This document shows positions 45,603 through 54,962 of a stretch of DNA of 64,000 nt, one piece after another. Source of the DNA: an uncultured SAR116 cluster alpha proteobacterium (GTDB lineage Bacteria > Pseudomonadota > Alphaproteobacteria > Puniceispirillales > Puniceispirillaceae); NCBI GenBank assembly GCA_902596655.1, contig CACJUX010000004.1:22507-86506 (forward strand), given 5' to 3'. Every line of letters starts with the position of its first letter. The first letter of the stretch is position 1. The notes beneath the pieces are model-generated. The model did no database searches, was not told the origin of the DNA, and saw only the letters and a list, made by a program, of their open reading frames with translations. The position numbers and the translations under genes were made by a program.

Positions 45603-45987
45603 TGCAATTTGGCACATTTGGTTATACCAAAATATTAGATTGTATGCTTGTGTCGTGATGTTATCGGCAGCGTTGTTTCATTTGAACCAAAATGAAGCAC
45701 AAGGAGGTGATTTCCACCTGATAATGTTCACTTCAGAAGATTGCCCAGCCTGCCAAGCTTGGGAACGCGAAATTGGATCTGTTTACAAAAAGTCAGACTA
45801 TCAAGTCGATTTTCCTTTAACGCGAGTGAATTTTTCGGCCGGTGCACCAAGCTGGCTGATGATTAATGAACCTTTAAGGGGGACTCCCACCTTCGTTATA
45901 ATTAAGAACGGACAGGAAATTGGCCGCATCACAGGTTTTACCGATCGAGAAATGTTTTGGTGGCAATTATCCTCTTTTAAAGAGTGA
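45562..45987 (+). CDS. soxS: SoxS-like periplasmic thioredoxin
   Basis: A 141-residue thioredoxin-like protein with active site SEDCPACQAWEREIGSVY and the cis-proline region RGTPTFVII, followed by the family ending GRITGFTDREMFWWQLSSF. A membrane anchor or signal (about 22-40, LYACVVMLSAALFHL) places it outside the membrane. SoxS keeps the SoxY carrier cysteine reduced and active in Paracoccus. The start is uncertain: ATG 45562 overlaps soxR by 41 bases, and GTG or TTG codons seven to nine positions later follow AGGCAGGTG. Confidence 0.82.
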   Translation: MKNKRQVNLLNHFNAIWHIWLYQNIRLYACVVMLSAALFHLNQNEAQGGDFHLIMFTSEDCPACQAWEREIGSVYKKSDYQVDFPLTRVNFSAGAPSWLMINEPLRGTPTFVIIKNGQEIGRITGFTDREMFWWQLSSFKE

Positions 45988-46146
45988 CGAAGTACCGCAC
46001 CCCACACCCATGACTTTGTATGCAAAATTTTTCATACTTTGGTAAAGCCAATATGAAATAGCGGGCTCGGTTGGTATTTTTGAAAATAATCTGACTGCGG
46101 CAAAAAATAAAATAGATCGACTTCGAAGCACCGAAACCGTTTGCAA

Positions 46147-46629
46147 ATGAAGAGGAATGGGGTTTTGCAGCAATATAGGTTGAAAAGAATATCCAGACGC
46201 CAAGCAATGCATTGGTTGGGCGCTGCGGGTTTCGGCGCAATGGTCTCAAAAAATGCGCTGGCGGGTTCCGACGAAGCTGCTGCGCGTATCAATGAAATCA
46301 CTGGCGGCGCGGAAGGTGATGATGCCTTGATAATTTTGGACCTGCCAGAAATTGCTGAAAATGGAAATGCTGTAAAAGTGGCGTTCGACATCGACAGCCC
46401 AATGACAGAAGAAAACTATGTGAAGGCGGTTCACATTTTGGCAGATGGCAACCCCGAACCCGAAGTAGCAACTTTTAATTTCTCGCCTGCAATGGGTGCA
46501 TGCTATGCAACCACTCGCATGCGTTTGTCAAAGACCCAAAAGGTTTATGTTGTCGCCGCCTTTAGTGATGGTAGTTATGGAAGTGCCTCGGCGACCGTTA
46601 AAGTCACCATTGGCGGGTGTGGTGGATAA
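46147..46629 (+). CDS. soxY: Thiosulfate-oxidation carrier protein SoxY
   Basis: A 160-residue exported protein. The twin-arginine leader is seen (ISRRQAMHWLGAAGFGAMV), with mature protein from about residue 40. It ends in GGCGG, the swinging arm whose cysteine carries the sulfur substrate through the Sox cycle. The start (ATG 46147 or TTG 46141) is not fixed by a ribosome site. soxZ starts 11 bases after its stop and encodes the partner with which it forms the periplasmic SoxYZ heterodimer. Confidence 0.95.
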   Translation: MKRNGVLQQYRLKRISRRQAMHWLGAAGFGAMVSKNALAGSDEAAARINEITGGAEGDDALIILDLPEIAENGNAVKVAFDIDSPMTEENYVKAVHILADGNPEPEVATFNFSPAMGACYATTRMRLSKTQKVYVVAAFSDGSYGSASATVKVTIGGCGG

Positions 46630-46640
46630 GGAGAGAAACG

Positions 46641-46967
46641 ATGGCGAAAGTAAAACCTCGCGTTAAAGTCCCAAAGACCGCTGATGCCGGTGAAATAATT
46701 GAGATCAAGACATTGATCTCGCATCCAATGCATAGTGGTCGCGCTGTAGATGGTGATGGCAACTTAGTGCCGCGTCAAATCATCCACAGCTTCCGGGCTT
46801 CCTTCAACGGTAAGCTAGTGATGTCAGTGGATCTAAAACCGTCAGTATCAGCAAATCCGTTCTTCACTTTCCCTTTCAAGGCAACAGCCTCTGGAACGTT
46901 TGACTTTATTTGGATAGAGGATGGCGGCAAAGAATACACCAAGTCCAAAAAGATTAGCATTGGTTAA
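46641..46967 (+). CDS. soxZ: SoxYZ partner protein SoxZ
   Basis: A 108-residue Ig-like protein with ribosome site AAGGAGAG at the proper distance, which selects ATG 46641 over an upstream in-frame codon inside soxY. Family segments: AGEIIEIKTLISHPMHSG (about 15-32), RQIIHSFRASFNGK and ANPFFTFPFKATASGTFDFIW. It has no signal peptide, as usual, and is exported with SoxY by hitchhiking on the Tat leader. Length is typical. Confidence 0.95.
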   Translation: MAKVKPRVKVPKTADAGEIIEIKTLISHPMHSGRAVDGDGNLVPRQIIHSFRASFNGKLVMSVDLKPSVSANPFFTFPFKATASGTFDFIWIEDGGKEYTKSKKISIG

Positions 46968-46998
46968 TCAAGACGAGTAGGTTCACGGGGAGGCAAAC

Positions 46999-48273
46999 AT
47001 GGGCGTTGACAAGGCCAAAAATGGGTCCTTTTCTAGGCGCTCATTAATCGGTGGTGCTGCGGCACTGGGCTCAGTTGGGTTGGCCAAGGCAGCCGTCAGT
47101 ACTGAAGCCAACCCTGACAATCTGCCACCAAACGTATCGGAGTGGACGCCTTATCTTGGTGATGGTGTTGATGCTAATCCCTACGGTATGCCCTCGCCAT
47201 ATGAAGAACACGTAATTCGCCGCAACGTCGAATGGCTAACAGCCAGCACTGAATCTTCAGTCAACTTTACACCACTACATGAACTGGAAGGCTTTGTAAC
47301 ACCTAATGGTTTGTGCTTTGAGCGTCACCATGGAGGCGTTCCTGAAGTCGTACCAACCGACTATCGGCTTATGATAAATGGTTTGGTAGATAGAGAAATG
47401 ATCTTTAGCCTAGATGATTTAAAAAGATTTCCACAGACAAACAGATTCTACTTTTTAGAATGTGCCGCGAACGGCGGTATGGAATGGCGGGGTGCGCAGC
47501 TTAATGGCTGCCAGTACACCTTTGGAATGGTGCACAACGTACAATATACCGGTGTGTTATTAAAAGATTTAGCTCGTGAGGTAGGAGTTAAGCCTGAGGC
47601 GCTGTGGGTTATGGCAGAAGGAGGCGACTCATCCGGGATGAACCGTTCAATTCCGCTTGAGAAGATTATGGAAGACTGCATGATTGCTTGGGCAATGAAT
47701 GGCGAGGCTTTACGTCCCGAGCAAGGTTATCCAGCTCGTCTCGTTGTTCCTGGGTGGGAAGGCAATATGTGGGTAAAATGGATCCGCCGCCTAGAATTTG
47801 GTGATATGCCCTATATGGCGAGAGAAGAAACAGCTAAATACACTGACCTTATGGAAGACGGCAAGGCACGTATGTTTACTTGGGTTATGGAAGCCAAATC
47901 TGTAATTACTTCACCAAGTCCCGAAAAACCAATCATTAAGAAAGGTTTGCATCAACTACGTGGTTTGGCGTGGACAGGTCATGGTAAGATTAAACGGGTC
48001 GACGTATCATTAGATGGTGGAAGGAACTGGAAGACAGCGCAGCTACACGGCCCAGTTCTTGACAAGTGCCTCACCCGCTTCACCATGCCATTTGAATGGC
48101 ATGGTGAAGAGCTGATGTTGCAATCGAGATCAATTGATGAAACAGGTTACGTGCAACCTACCATTGACGCTCTCCAGAAAGAGCGTGGCGTGAATTCAAT
48201 ATATCATAACAACGCGATCGCAACATGGCTAGTTAATGGCGATGGGAGCGTCGACAATGTTCGGCTCGGGTAA
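46999..48273 (+). CDS. soxC: Sulfane dehydrogenase molybdenum subunit SoxC
   Basis: A 424-residue sulfite-oxidase-family enzyme with a twin-arginine leader (FSRRSLIGGAAALGSVGLA). The molybdenum cysteine is Cys155 in YFLECAANGGMEW. Moco-binding WEGNMWVKWIRRLEFGD and the C-terminal Ig domain (GLAWTGHGKIKRVDVSLDGG) follow. In Sox it oxidises the sulfane sulfur bound to SoxY, with six electrons passed to SoxD. Compare the leaderless relative at 36.8 kb. Overlaps the soxD start by 17 bases. Confidence 0.93.
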   Translation: MGVDKAKNGSFSRRSLIGGAAALGSVGLAKAAVSTEANPDNLPPNVSEWTPYLGDGVDANPYGMPSPYEEHVIRRNVEWLTASTESSVNFTPLHELEGFVTPNGLCFERHHGGVPEVVPTDYRLMINGLVDREMIFSLDDLKRFPQTNRFYFLECAANGGMEWRGAQLNGCQYTFGMVHNVQYTGVLLKDLAREVGVKPEALWVMAEGGDSSGMNRSIPLEKIMEDCMIAWAMNGEALRPEQGYPARLVVPGWEGNMWVKWIRRLEFGDMPYMAREETAKYTDLMEDGKARMFTWVMEAKSVITSPSPEKPIIKKGLHQLRGLAWTGHGKIKRVDVSLDGGRNWKTAQLHGPVLDKCLTRFTMPFEWHGEELMLQSRSIDETGYVQPTIDALQKERGVNSIYHNNAIATWLVNGDGSVDNVRLG

Positions 48274-48904
48274 ACTCACGCTATTAATCATCAGCTTAGC
48301 AATTTTATTTTGCGCTGGGCTCTCCGAAGCTTCCGATCGTCCTTTTAATCTAGGCAGGTTAGCAACCGTTGAGGAAGTAGCTGGCTGGGACATCGATGTC
48401 CGTCCTGATGGGCTTGGCGCCCCAGTGGGAATGGGGAACGCCATAGATGGTGAAGAGATTTACGCTGACAGATGTGCAGCCTGTCATGGTGATTTTGGTG
48501 AAGCCATTGATAGATGGCCAGCATTAGTGGGTGGTGAGGATACTCTGGACACGCATGATCCGATAAAGACAACTGGTAGCTATTGGCCTTATGCATCCAC
48601 AATGTATGACTACATTTACCGAGCAATGCCCTTTGGAGAAGCACAGTCATTGAGCTATGATGAGACCTATCAAATCGTCGCGTTCCTCCTCTACATGAAT
48701 GATATAATTGACGATGACTTCGACGTCAGCCATGAGAATATAGGCAATATTGAAATGCCTAACAAAGACGGCTTTTTCGTACCAGATCCAAGGCCAGATG
48801 CACAGCCCGTCGGCGGTGAGCCTTGTATGAGCAACTGTAAGGTTGCCACCAATATCATTGGACGAGCTCGTGATATTGATGTGACGCCTGAATCTGAAAG
48901 CTAG
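48257..48904 (+). CDS. soxD: Cytochrome c subunit SoxD (short, single heme)
   Basis: A 215-residue exported cytochrome, starting at ATG 48257 with GGGAG eight bases before, inside the end of soxC. Sec signal residues 1-25. One heme site: Cys73-Ala-Ala-Cys76-His77, with a likely axial methionine in YRAMPFGEAQ. Paracoccus SoxD is a diheme protein of about 380 residues; this one lacks the second heme domain, ending in GEPCMSNCKV, a cysteine pair with no histidine. Short monoheme forms are known in other alphaproteobacteria as SoxD-like. It takes electrons from SoxC, probably to the pseudoazurin encoded next. Confidence 0.9.
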   Translation: MFGSGKLTLLIISLAILFCAGLSEASDRPFNLGRLATVEEVAGWDIDVRPDGLGAPVGMGNAIDGEEIYADRCAACHGDFGEAIDRWPALVGGEDTLDTHDPIKTTGSYWPYASTMYDYIYRAMPFGEAQSLSYDETYQIVAFLLYMNDIIDDDFDVSHENIGNIEMPNKDGFFVPDPRPDAQPVGGEPCMSNCKVATNIIGRARDIDVTPESES

Positions 48905-48962
48905 AAAAATAATCAGCGAAAGGATTTCGTTAATTAGCGAATTAAAAATCAGGGAGAGTTAC

Positions 48963-49379
48963 ATGAAGATTTTCACAATGGCCGCTATGATGTTGACATC
49001 TATCCCGGCTTTTGCTGCCGAAGTTACAATAGAAATGCTAAATAAAGATGCTGATGGCAACAAGATGGTTTACAGCCAAGAAATTGCCCGCGTTGATGTT
49101 GGCGACACTATCACCTGGGTTCCAACTACTAAGGGTCACAATGTGGAAATGATTGCTTCTCCTAACAGGATGAAGCTGAAGTCAAAAAACGGAAAAAAAA
49201 TTCAGGTAACCTTTGAAGAGCCGGGCATTTATTATTACTGGTGTACCCCACACAAGGGCATGGGTATGATTGGGCTTGTGGTTGTTGGCGGTGATATGTC
49301 AAATAAAGATGAAATAGCAAAGGCTAAAGCCATGGGTAAGAGCAAGAAGAAATTAAAGAAACTACTTGCTGATTTATAA
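48963..49379 (+). CDS. Pseudoazurin (type 1 copper protein)
   Basis: A 138-residue exported cupredoxin with ribosome site GGGAG. Signal peptide residues 1-19 (MKIFTMAAMMLTSIPAFAA). Copper ligands His59, Cys94, His97 and Met102 are in the pseudoazurin pattern (KGHNVEM; YWCTPHKGMGM). The C-terminal 30 residues are a lysine-rich helix, as in other pseudoazurins. Placed between soxD and soxB, it most likely carries electrons from the Sox cytochromes to a terminal oxidase. Embedding it inside the sox operon is unusual but known in marine alphaproteobacteria. Confidence 0.92.
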   Translation: MKIFTMAAMMLTSIPAFAAEVTIEMLNKDADGNKMVYSQEIARVDVGDTITWVPTTKGHNVEMIASPNRMKLKSKNGKKIQVTFEEPGIYYYWCTPHKGMGMIGLVVVGGDMSNKDEIAKAKAMGKSKKKLKKLLADL

Positions 49380-49407
49380 AGGTGGTAAGGGCTACAAATG
49401 ATTAAGT

Positions 49408-51117
49408 ATGGAATTGTCTCTTATGCGCTCGCGCCGTGAATTCCTTCAATTTGCGGCGGTAAGTGCAGGCGTCTTTTCAACTTTCCCAAGCTTTACCGCC
49501 GCCGCGGCGCGGCAGCAAATAACCCAGGATGACCTGCTGTCTTTTGATGCCAAAGGCCAGTTAACCCTTCTGCACATCACTGATATTCACGCCCAATTGA
49601 AACCAGTCTATTTCCGCCCACCTTCAGAAAATTTTGGTGTCGGTAGTTTTGAGGGTGTTCCGCCACATCTCGTGGGCCAAGATTTCCTAAGTCATTTTGG
49701 GATCGACCCCGGCACTGCCCTCGCCTACGCGCATACCATGGTCGATTACGAAGCGCTAGCACGCGCCTATGGTCGCCTTGGGGGGCTTGACCGCACCGCA
49801 ACCTTAGTTAAAGCAATTCGTGCTGAGCGAGGTGAAAATGCAGTATTGCTGCTTGACGGCGGTGATACATGGCAGGGGTCATACTCTTCACTAAAAACGC
49901 AGGGTGCAGACATGGTGTCAGCCATGAAGATGTTGAAGCCCGACGCTATGGTCGGCCATTGGGAGTTCACCTTTGGCCAGGACCGAGTTGAGGAGTTAAT
50001 CAAAGAGATGGGCTATCCATTCCTTGGCGGCAATGTATTCGATACAGAATGGGACGAGCAGGTTTTTGAGAGTACAGCATTTTTTGAGCGCGGCGGGGTG
50101 AAAGTCGCTGTCATTGGTCAACATTTCCCCTATACGCCGATTGCCAATCCACGTCATATGGTCGAAGGCTGGTCTTTTGGTATTCGCCCTGAGCAGATCC
50201 AAGTGAATGTCGATGCTGCCCGTGAGAAGGGCGCCGAGCTAGTGGTGCTGCTGTCTCACAACGGCTTCGATGTCGATCAGAAAATCGCTACGAAAGTCTC
50301 TGGGATAGATGTTATCTTGGTTGGCCACACGCATGATGCCATTCCACAAGCCATCAAAATTAACAATACATTACTGCTATCCTCAGGCTCGCATGGCAAA
50401 TATCTTGGGCGGATCGATCTCAAAGTCGAAAATGGGCGAGTGGTCGATGCTGCAAGCACCCTAATCCCAATTTTTTCCGACGTGATCTCGCCCGATACCG
50501 AGATGTCAGCACATATAGACATGCTTCGCGCTCCTTATGAAGCGGAGTGTAATCGTGTCATCGGTAAGGCAGGATCACTTCTTTACCGCCGCGGTAATTT
50601 CAATGGCAGCTGGGATGATGTAATTTGTGATGCTATCCGCGTCGAGCGCGATGTAGAAATTGCACTGAGCCCGGGCTTCCGCTGGGGAACAACACTACTG
50701 CCGGGACAAGACATTACAATTGACGATATGTACGCTCAGACCAGCATGAACTACCCAGCTGTCTACCGCATGGAATTTACTGGCAAGCAACTAAAGGACA
50801 TTCTAGAAGATGTATGTGATAATCTATTTAATCCAGATCCCTTTTTCCAGCAGGGTGGCGACATGGTCCGTGTCGGCGGCATGAGCTATCGCTGCGCACC
50901 AAAGGCCCTAATGGGAAGCCGCATCAACAACATGGTGCTGACCCGTACAGGCGCGCCAATTGAGCCTGAGAAAAAATACACTGTTGGTGGCTGGGCATCT
51001 GTAAATCCAGATACAAAGGGCCCCGCTATCTATGATCTTCTTGAGAGCTACATTTCTGGCAAGGGCATAGTTACACCCTCTGGTGATCAATCTATAATTA
51101 TTGATGGAATGGCGTAA
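49408..51117 (+). CDS. soxB: Sulfate thiohydrolase SoxB
   Basis: A 569-residue periplasmic enzyme of the 5'-nucleotidase/metallophosphoesterase fold. It has a twin-arginine leader (SRREFLQFAAVSAGVF) and the dimanganese motifs: LLHITDIHAQL (about 53), LLLDGGDTWQGS (about 148), MVGHWEFTFGQ (about 180), LLSHNGFDVD and VGHTHD. The last 200 residues form the usual C-terminal domain. It hydrolyses the sulfonate from SoxY-bound thiosulfate, releasing sulfate. Last rightward sox gene; a strong bidirectional terminator follows. Confidence 0.95.
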   Translation: MELSLMRSRREFLQFAAVSAGVFSTFPSFTAAAARQQITQDDLLSFDAKGQLTLLHITDIHAQLKPVYFRPPSENFGVGSFEGVPPHLVGQDFLSHFGIDPGTALAYAHTMVDYEALARAYGRLGGLDRTATLVKAIRAERGENAVLLLDGGDTWQGSYSSLKTQGADMVSAMKMLKPDAMVGHWEFTFGQDRVEELIKEMGYPFLGGNVFDTEWDEQVFESTAFFERGGVKVAVIGQHFPYTPIANPRHMVEGWSFGIRPEQIQVNVDAAREKGAELVVLLSHNGFDVDQKIATKVSGIDVILVGHTHDAIPQAIKINNTLLLSSGSHGKYLGRIDLKVENGRVVDAASTLIPIFSDVISPDTEMSAHIDMLRAPYEAECNRVIGKAGSLLYRRGNFNGSWDDVICDAIRVERDVEIALSPGFRWGTTLLPGQDITIDDMYAQTSMNYPAVYRMEFTGKQLKDILEDVCDNLFNPDPFFQQGGDMVRVGGMSYRCAPKALMGSRINNMVLTRTGAPIEPEKKYTVGGWASVNPDTKGPAIYDLLESYISGKGIVTPSGDQSIIIDGMA

Positions 51118-51134
51118 TTTCATGCGGCAAAATA

Positions 51135-51167
51135 TGTAAAGGCGGCTCATCAAGAGCCGCCTTTACA
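51135..51167. terminator. Bidirectional terminator between soxB and soxF
   Basis: TGTAAAGGCGGCTC (51135-51148) pairs perfectly with GAGCCGCCTTTACA (51154-51167) around a five-base loop, a 14-base-pair stem. T runs are short on either side (ATTTTT six bases on in the plus strand). It separates the convergent soxB and soxF genes. Confidence 0.85.
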
Positions 51168-51189
51168 TTGAACAAATTTTTGCGTCTAT

Positions 51190-52455
51190 CTACGAAAACA
51201 TGTCAGTGGTAATACCCTCATACCAGCCAATAGACTCTTGATAAGTCGCTTTTCTGACATCAGCACTCTCATCACCTTGCGAAACAAATTTACTCACGAC
51301 GTCAATTTTTTCAGGGCCAGCCGAGTAATTCGCACCAACCTTAATTCCATCATCAGTTGCAACAAGCGACCAGCATGTGTTTGCATACCTTGCCTCATAA
51401 ACACGGCTACCAGTTAATTCACCACGAATATGATTTGCGGCAACTTTAGCTTGGCTATTAGCCGAAAAACCAGATTTTGGCATCGATGACGCTACTGAAG
51501 CATCCCCCAAGACATAGATGTTTGGATCTGCCTTGGCTGTCATATTAGCTGGGTTTATTGGACACCAATCTCCATCAGTTACGCCCGCAGCCATTGCAAT
51601 TGAACCCGCATGCTGGGCTGGTACCACAGATGCCGCATCAGCTTTAAAGGTATCAAGATCCGTCTCAATCTCCATTGAGGTGGCATTAATGGATTTGATG
51701 CCCCCATGCGTATCCGGATCAATCCAATCAATCATACCAGGGTAATGTTTTTCCCAACCAGCCATAAATAATCCCTGTTTAGAAAACTTTGGCTTCGGAT
51801 CAAGTATAATTATTTTCGCAGTTGGATTTCGCTCCTTCAACAAATGAGCAATCATGGAAACCCGCTCATAAGGACCTGGTGGGCATCGATATGGATTCGG
51901 TGGAGGCACCATAACAAAGGTTCCACCTTTTTTCATATTGAGCACTTTACTCCTCAACAATTGAACTTGAGTTCCAGAAGTCCAAGCATGCGGCATTCTG
52001 CTGTGCATCTCCGGTGAATACCCCGGCAAGCTGTCATATTTCAGAGAAATTCCAGGTGAAAGCACAAGTCGATCATATTTAACTTGGCCGCCATGCCCTA
52101 GATTTACCACTTTTGCGGCTGTATCCACCGAATTGGCCCATTCATGCACAACATTCACACCGCGGTTGACGGAAAGTCCATAATAATTATGGCCGATAGA
52201 AGCGTATGATCTAAACCCACCCAAATACAGATTAGAATAAAAACAGGTATAATACCGTTTTGAAGCTTCGATAAGAGTAACATCGATTGCACCTTTAGAG
52301 TCCTTCGCGATGTACTTCGCGGCTGTGGCACCACCAGCGCCGCCTCCAATAACTGCTACACGAGGCCTTGCACCAAAAGCTAGTGAGGGCATTGCCAAAG
52401 CCGTTGTGCCGGCGAGTATTCCTCCAGTAAATTGTCGTCTTGTAAACTTTGTCAC
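51190..52455 (-). CDS. soxF: Flavocytochrome c sulfide dehydrogenase flavoprotein (SoxF/FccB)
   Basis: A 421-residue exported flavoprotein. The start is placed at 52455 (GAGGGAGGAA just before) so that the twin-arginine leader TRRQFTGGILAGTTALA lies at the N terminus; a longer frame to 52488 is unlikely. FAD fold RVAVIGGGAGGATAAKYI follows the leader, with redox cysteines in YYTCFYSN and CPPGPYER, and the ending NTCWSLVATDDGIKVGANY typical of FccB. It oxidises sulfide with electrons going to the cytochrome encoded upstream by soxE. Leftward soxE-soxF pair, convergent to the main sox operon. Confidence 0.92.
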   Translation of the reverse strand: MTKFTRRQFTGGILAGTTALAMPSLAFGARPRVAVIGGGAGGATAAKYIAKDSKGAIDVTLIEASKRYYTCFYSNLYLGGFRSYASIGHNYYGLSVNRGVNVVHEWANSVDTAAKVVNLGHGGQVKYDRLVLSPGISLKYDSLPGYSPEMHSRMPHAWTSGTQVQLLRSKVLNMKKGGTFVMVPPPNPYRCPPGPYERVSMIAHLLKERNPTAKIIILDPKPKFSKQGLFMAGWEKHYPGMIDWIDPDTHGGIKSINATSMEIETDLDTFKADAASVVPAQHAGSIAMAAGVTDGDWCPINPANMTAKADPNIYVLGDASVASSMPKSGFSANSQAKVAANHIRGELTGSRVYEARYANTCWSLVATDDGIKVGANYSAGPEKIDVVSKFVSQGDESADVRKATYQESIGWYEGITTDMFS

Positions 52456-52570
52456 CATTTCCTCCCTCTTTACTAAAAATCCACTCATGGTTAAAAAGCG
52501 TACCGATTGGGCATGGAAAGGCCAAACTTAAGGCTAATACATGTGTATTTTTGCATATGACGTGTGGCCC

Positions 52571-52894
52571 TTAATTTGTACCGGGCAATGCTGCAAAATA
52601 TACTGCGAGTGAAGCAATTTGCTCTTCGTCCAACCTATTAGCAACCATCATCATTACGGGATGATCCATATCACCAGTTTTGTATGCGTGCATAATTGAA
52701 GCAAATACTTCTGCATCCAAACCATTGATTACTGGAATTCCCTTATCAACTCCATCTTTGCTATGGCAAGTCACGCATTCACCCGATAAGTATTCTCCGT
52801 AGCCCGAATCAGCACCATCAAGTAAATTATCCGCTCTTGCATTACTTAAACAAAAAATAGTTGCAAAGAAAAAAACTGTCCAAAGGGGTTTCAA
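52571..52894 (-). CDS. soxE: Cytochrome c SoxE (FccA-like), single heme
   Basis: A 107-residue exported cytochrome. A perfect GGAGGT six bases upstream fixes the start at TTG 52894; a GTG seven codons upstream would lie before the ribosome site. Sec signal to about residue 21. One heme site: Cys40-Val-Thr-Cys43-His44 (SGECVTCHSKDG), with a likely Met ligand in DHPVMMMVANRL. It is 115 bases upstream of soxF on the same strand, as the electron acceptor of the sulfide dehydrogenase. Some FccA proteins have two hemes; this is a one-heme form. Confidence 0.87.
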   Translation of the reverse strand: MKPLWTVFFFATIFCLSNARADNLLDGADSGYGEYLSGECVTCHSKDGVDKGIPVINGLDAEVFASIMHAYKTGDMDHPVMMMVANRLDEEQIASLAVYFAALPGTN

Positions 52895-52915
52895 GGGCTT
52901 ACCTCCAATTGTCAC

Positions 52916-53204
52916 CGTTAACCAATAATTGCGGATAGTAATGGAGGCGTCAATTAGATGTAGTTTTTTTGAAAAATTTTGGTTTTGCGGAAGCCAAAAA
53001 CTGGCCGGAGCATCATATTAAGGTGCTAAAGATAACTGGATGATCAGCCTACCTCTTATGATGTAGAGACGATCCCAGTCAAAAAATATTATCAGATGCT
53101 AATAATTATTTAAGAGAGTTTGGGTATTGAGAGGTCACGTAATCAACACCCGCAAAAAGATAAATTAAATGCATCAAACCCTAGGATTCACCCCAATCAT
53201 TGAC
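52916..53204. other. Intergenic region after the sox cluster
   Basis: About 290 bases, AT-rich, between soxE and the leftward GMC gene. The promoter of soxEF must be here. No gene or hairpin stands out. Confidence 0.4.
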
Positions 53205-54866
53205 TCACCGCTGGCTGATTTTCCAATCTGGATGGGCGAATGGGACGTCATTGGCCCGCGCCAGAGGCTGGCGACCAAGGATGTGATCAGCTGCCTTCTC
53301 TCCGGTCATAATCGACGGAGCATTCAAGTTGCCATTTGTAATCCGCGGAAAAATAGAGGAGTCGGCGACGCGTAGCCCGTCTACACCAATAACACGGCAT
53401 TCAGGATCAACTACCACTCCTGGATCATTCGCAGCGCCCATTCGTACCGTCCCACAGGGATGATAGGCGCTCTCCGCATTTTCACGGATAAAAGCATCGA
53501 TCTGCTCGTCTGATGTTTGGTCGTCACCTGGCTGAATTTCAGGTCCTCGGAAAGGATCCATGGGCGCCTGACGTAGAATATCTCTACTCAGCCTTATGCA
53601 ACGACGAAATTCCCGCCAATCATCTTCGTGACTCATATAATTAAATTTAATTGTTGGCGCGCTCTTGGCCAAACCATCCCTTATCCTTACATAGCCGCGC
53701 GACTTGGAGCGCATCGGCCCGACGTGCAACTGAAAACCATGCCCAGCAGCTGGTGCCGTGCCATCATAGCTAATCGCAACTGGCAAAAAATGATATTGAA
53801 TGTCGGGATAGGTGACGCCGGCACGCGACCTAATAAAGCCCAAAGTTTCAAATTGATTCGAGGCTCCAAGGCCAGATTTGAAAAACAGCCATCGTGCGCC
53901 AATCAATACCTTCGAGACCAGCCCAAGATGCTTGTAAAGCGTGATTGGCTGGAGACAGGCAACCTGAAAATAGACCTCTAAATGATCCTGCAGATTTTCA
54001 CCAACAGCTCTGCGCTCAGAAACTAAGGGCACACCAGCCGCCTGCAGGACATTTCCTGGCCCTACGCCTGAGCGTTGAAGAATTTGCGGAGAATTAATCG
54101 CCCCTGATGCAAGAATTACCTCAGCAGATGCCTTGGCTACACGTTGACGGCCATTACTTAGATAACTCACACCAACGGCTCGCTTGCCCTGAAAAAGCAC
54201 TTTATCGACCAAGGCACCCTTTTGCAGCGCCACGTTTCCCCTCTTGAGCGCCGGACGTAGATAGGCATTCGCACTGGACCAACGACGCCCCTTCCATACA
54301 GTCATGTCAGCCGGGCCAAAACCTTCCTGTCGGTAGCCATTGTAATCCGGCGTGTGGACATATCCAGCAGCCACAGCAGACTCAACAAATGCATCATGTA
54401 GTGGATTGTCGCGCGGCCCACGTGTTACGTGTAGAGGCCCTTCGTTCCCACGCCAAGGCATCTCTCCACCATGTGAATGTTCCATACGACGAAAATAGGG
54501 CAAAACGTCTGCATAGCTCCACCCGGTTGCACCCGCCTCTTCCCAATGTGCATAATCACCGGCATTGCCACGCACATAAATCATGCCGTTTATTGAAGAA
54601 GATCCGCCAATGACCTTGCCTCGGGGGCAGACAAGCCGCCTGCCGCCAAGTCCCTCCTCAGGTTCAGTAACATATCCCCAGTCGTAGAGGGGCATATTCA
54701 TCGGATATGACAATGCTGCCGGCATCTGTACCAATGGACCAATGTCAGAGCCGCCAAATTCCAGAACCAAAACTTTGTGAGTTCCACCCTCACCAAGACG
54801 GTAGGCCATAGCACTGCCTGCTGATCCTGAACCAACGATAATATAATCGAAATCCTGCGTTTCCAT
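53205..54866 (-). CDS. GMC-family FAD oxidoreductase (choline-dehydrogenase-like)
   Basis: A 553-residue flavoprotein. The start is taken at ATG 54866 because the FAD motif ([20 protein letters not shown]) then falls at residue 5 as in relatives; the frame is open 29 codons further. GMC marks: [21 protein letters not shown] (about residue 85) and [17 protein letters not shown] (about 255). The active-site His is in [12 protein letters not shown] (about 470), and the GMC_C end reads [21 protein letters not shown]. It oxidises alcohols such as choline; no betaine-aldehyde dehydrogenase is near. It is divergent from an amidase gene. A second paralogue lies at 61 kb. Confidence 0.88.
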   Translation of the reverse strand: METQDFDYIIVGSGSAGSAMAYRLGEGGTHKVLVLEFGGSDIGPLVQMPAALSYPMNMPLYDWGYVTEPEEGLGGRRLVCPRGKVIGGSSSINGMIYVRGNAGDYAHWEEAGATGWSYADVLPYFRRMEHSHGGEMPWRGNEGPLHVTRGPRDNPLHDAFVESAVAAGYVHTPDYNGYRQEGFGPADMTVWKGRRWSSANAYLRPALKRGNVALQKGALVDKVLFQGKRAVGVSYLSNGRQRVAKASAEVILASGAINSPQILQRSGVGPGNVLQAAGVPLVSERRAVGENLQDHLEVYFQVACLQPITLYKHLGLVSKVLIGARWLFFKSGLGASNQFETLGFIRSRAGVTYPDIQYHFLPVAISYDGTAPAAGHGFQLHVGPMRSKSRGYVRIRDGLAKSAPTIKFNYMSHEDDWREFRRCIRLSRDILRQAPMDPFRGPEIQPGDDQTSDEQIDAFIRENAESAYHPCGTVRMGAANDPGVVVDPECRVIGVDGLRVADSSIFPRITNGNLNAPSIMTGEKAADHILGRQPLARANDVPFAHPDWKISQR

Positions 54867-54962
54867 GGCATGACTATCTGCAGTGAGGCCAATCAAGTCA
54901 AGCTGCCTGCAAGGTGTTAAAAACGGGGTGATTTTTCCCCCATGTAAGGCCATACTGATAGA

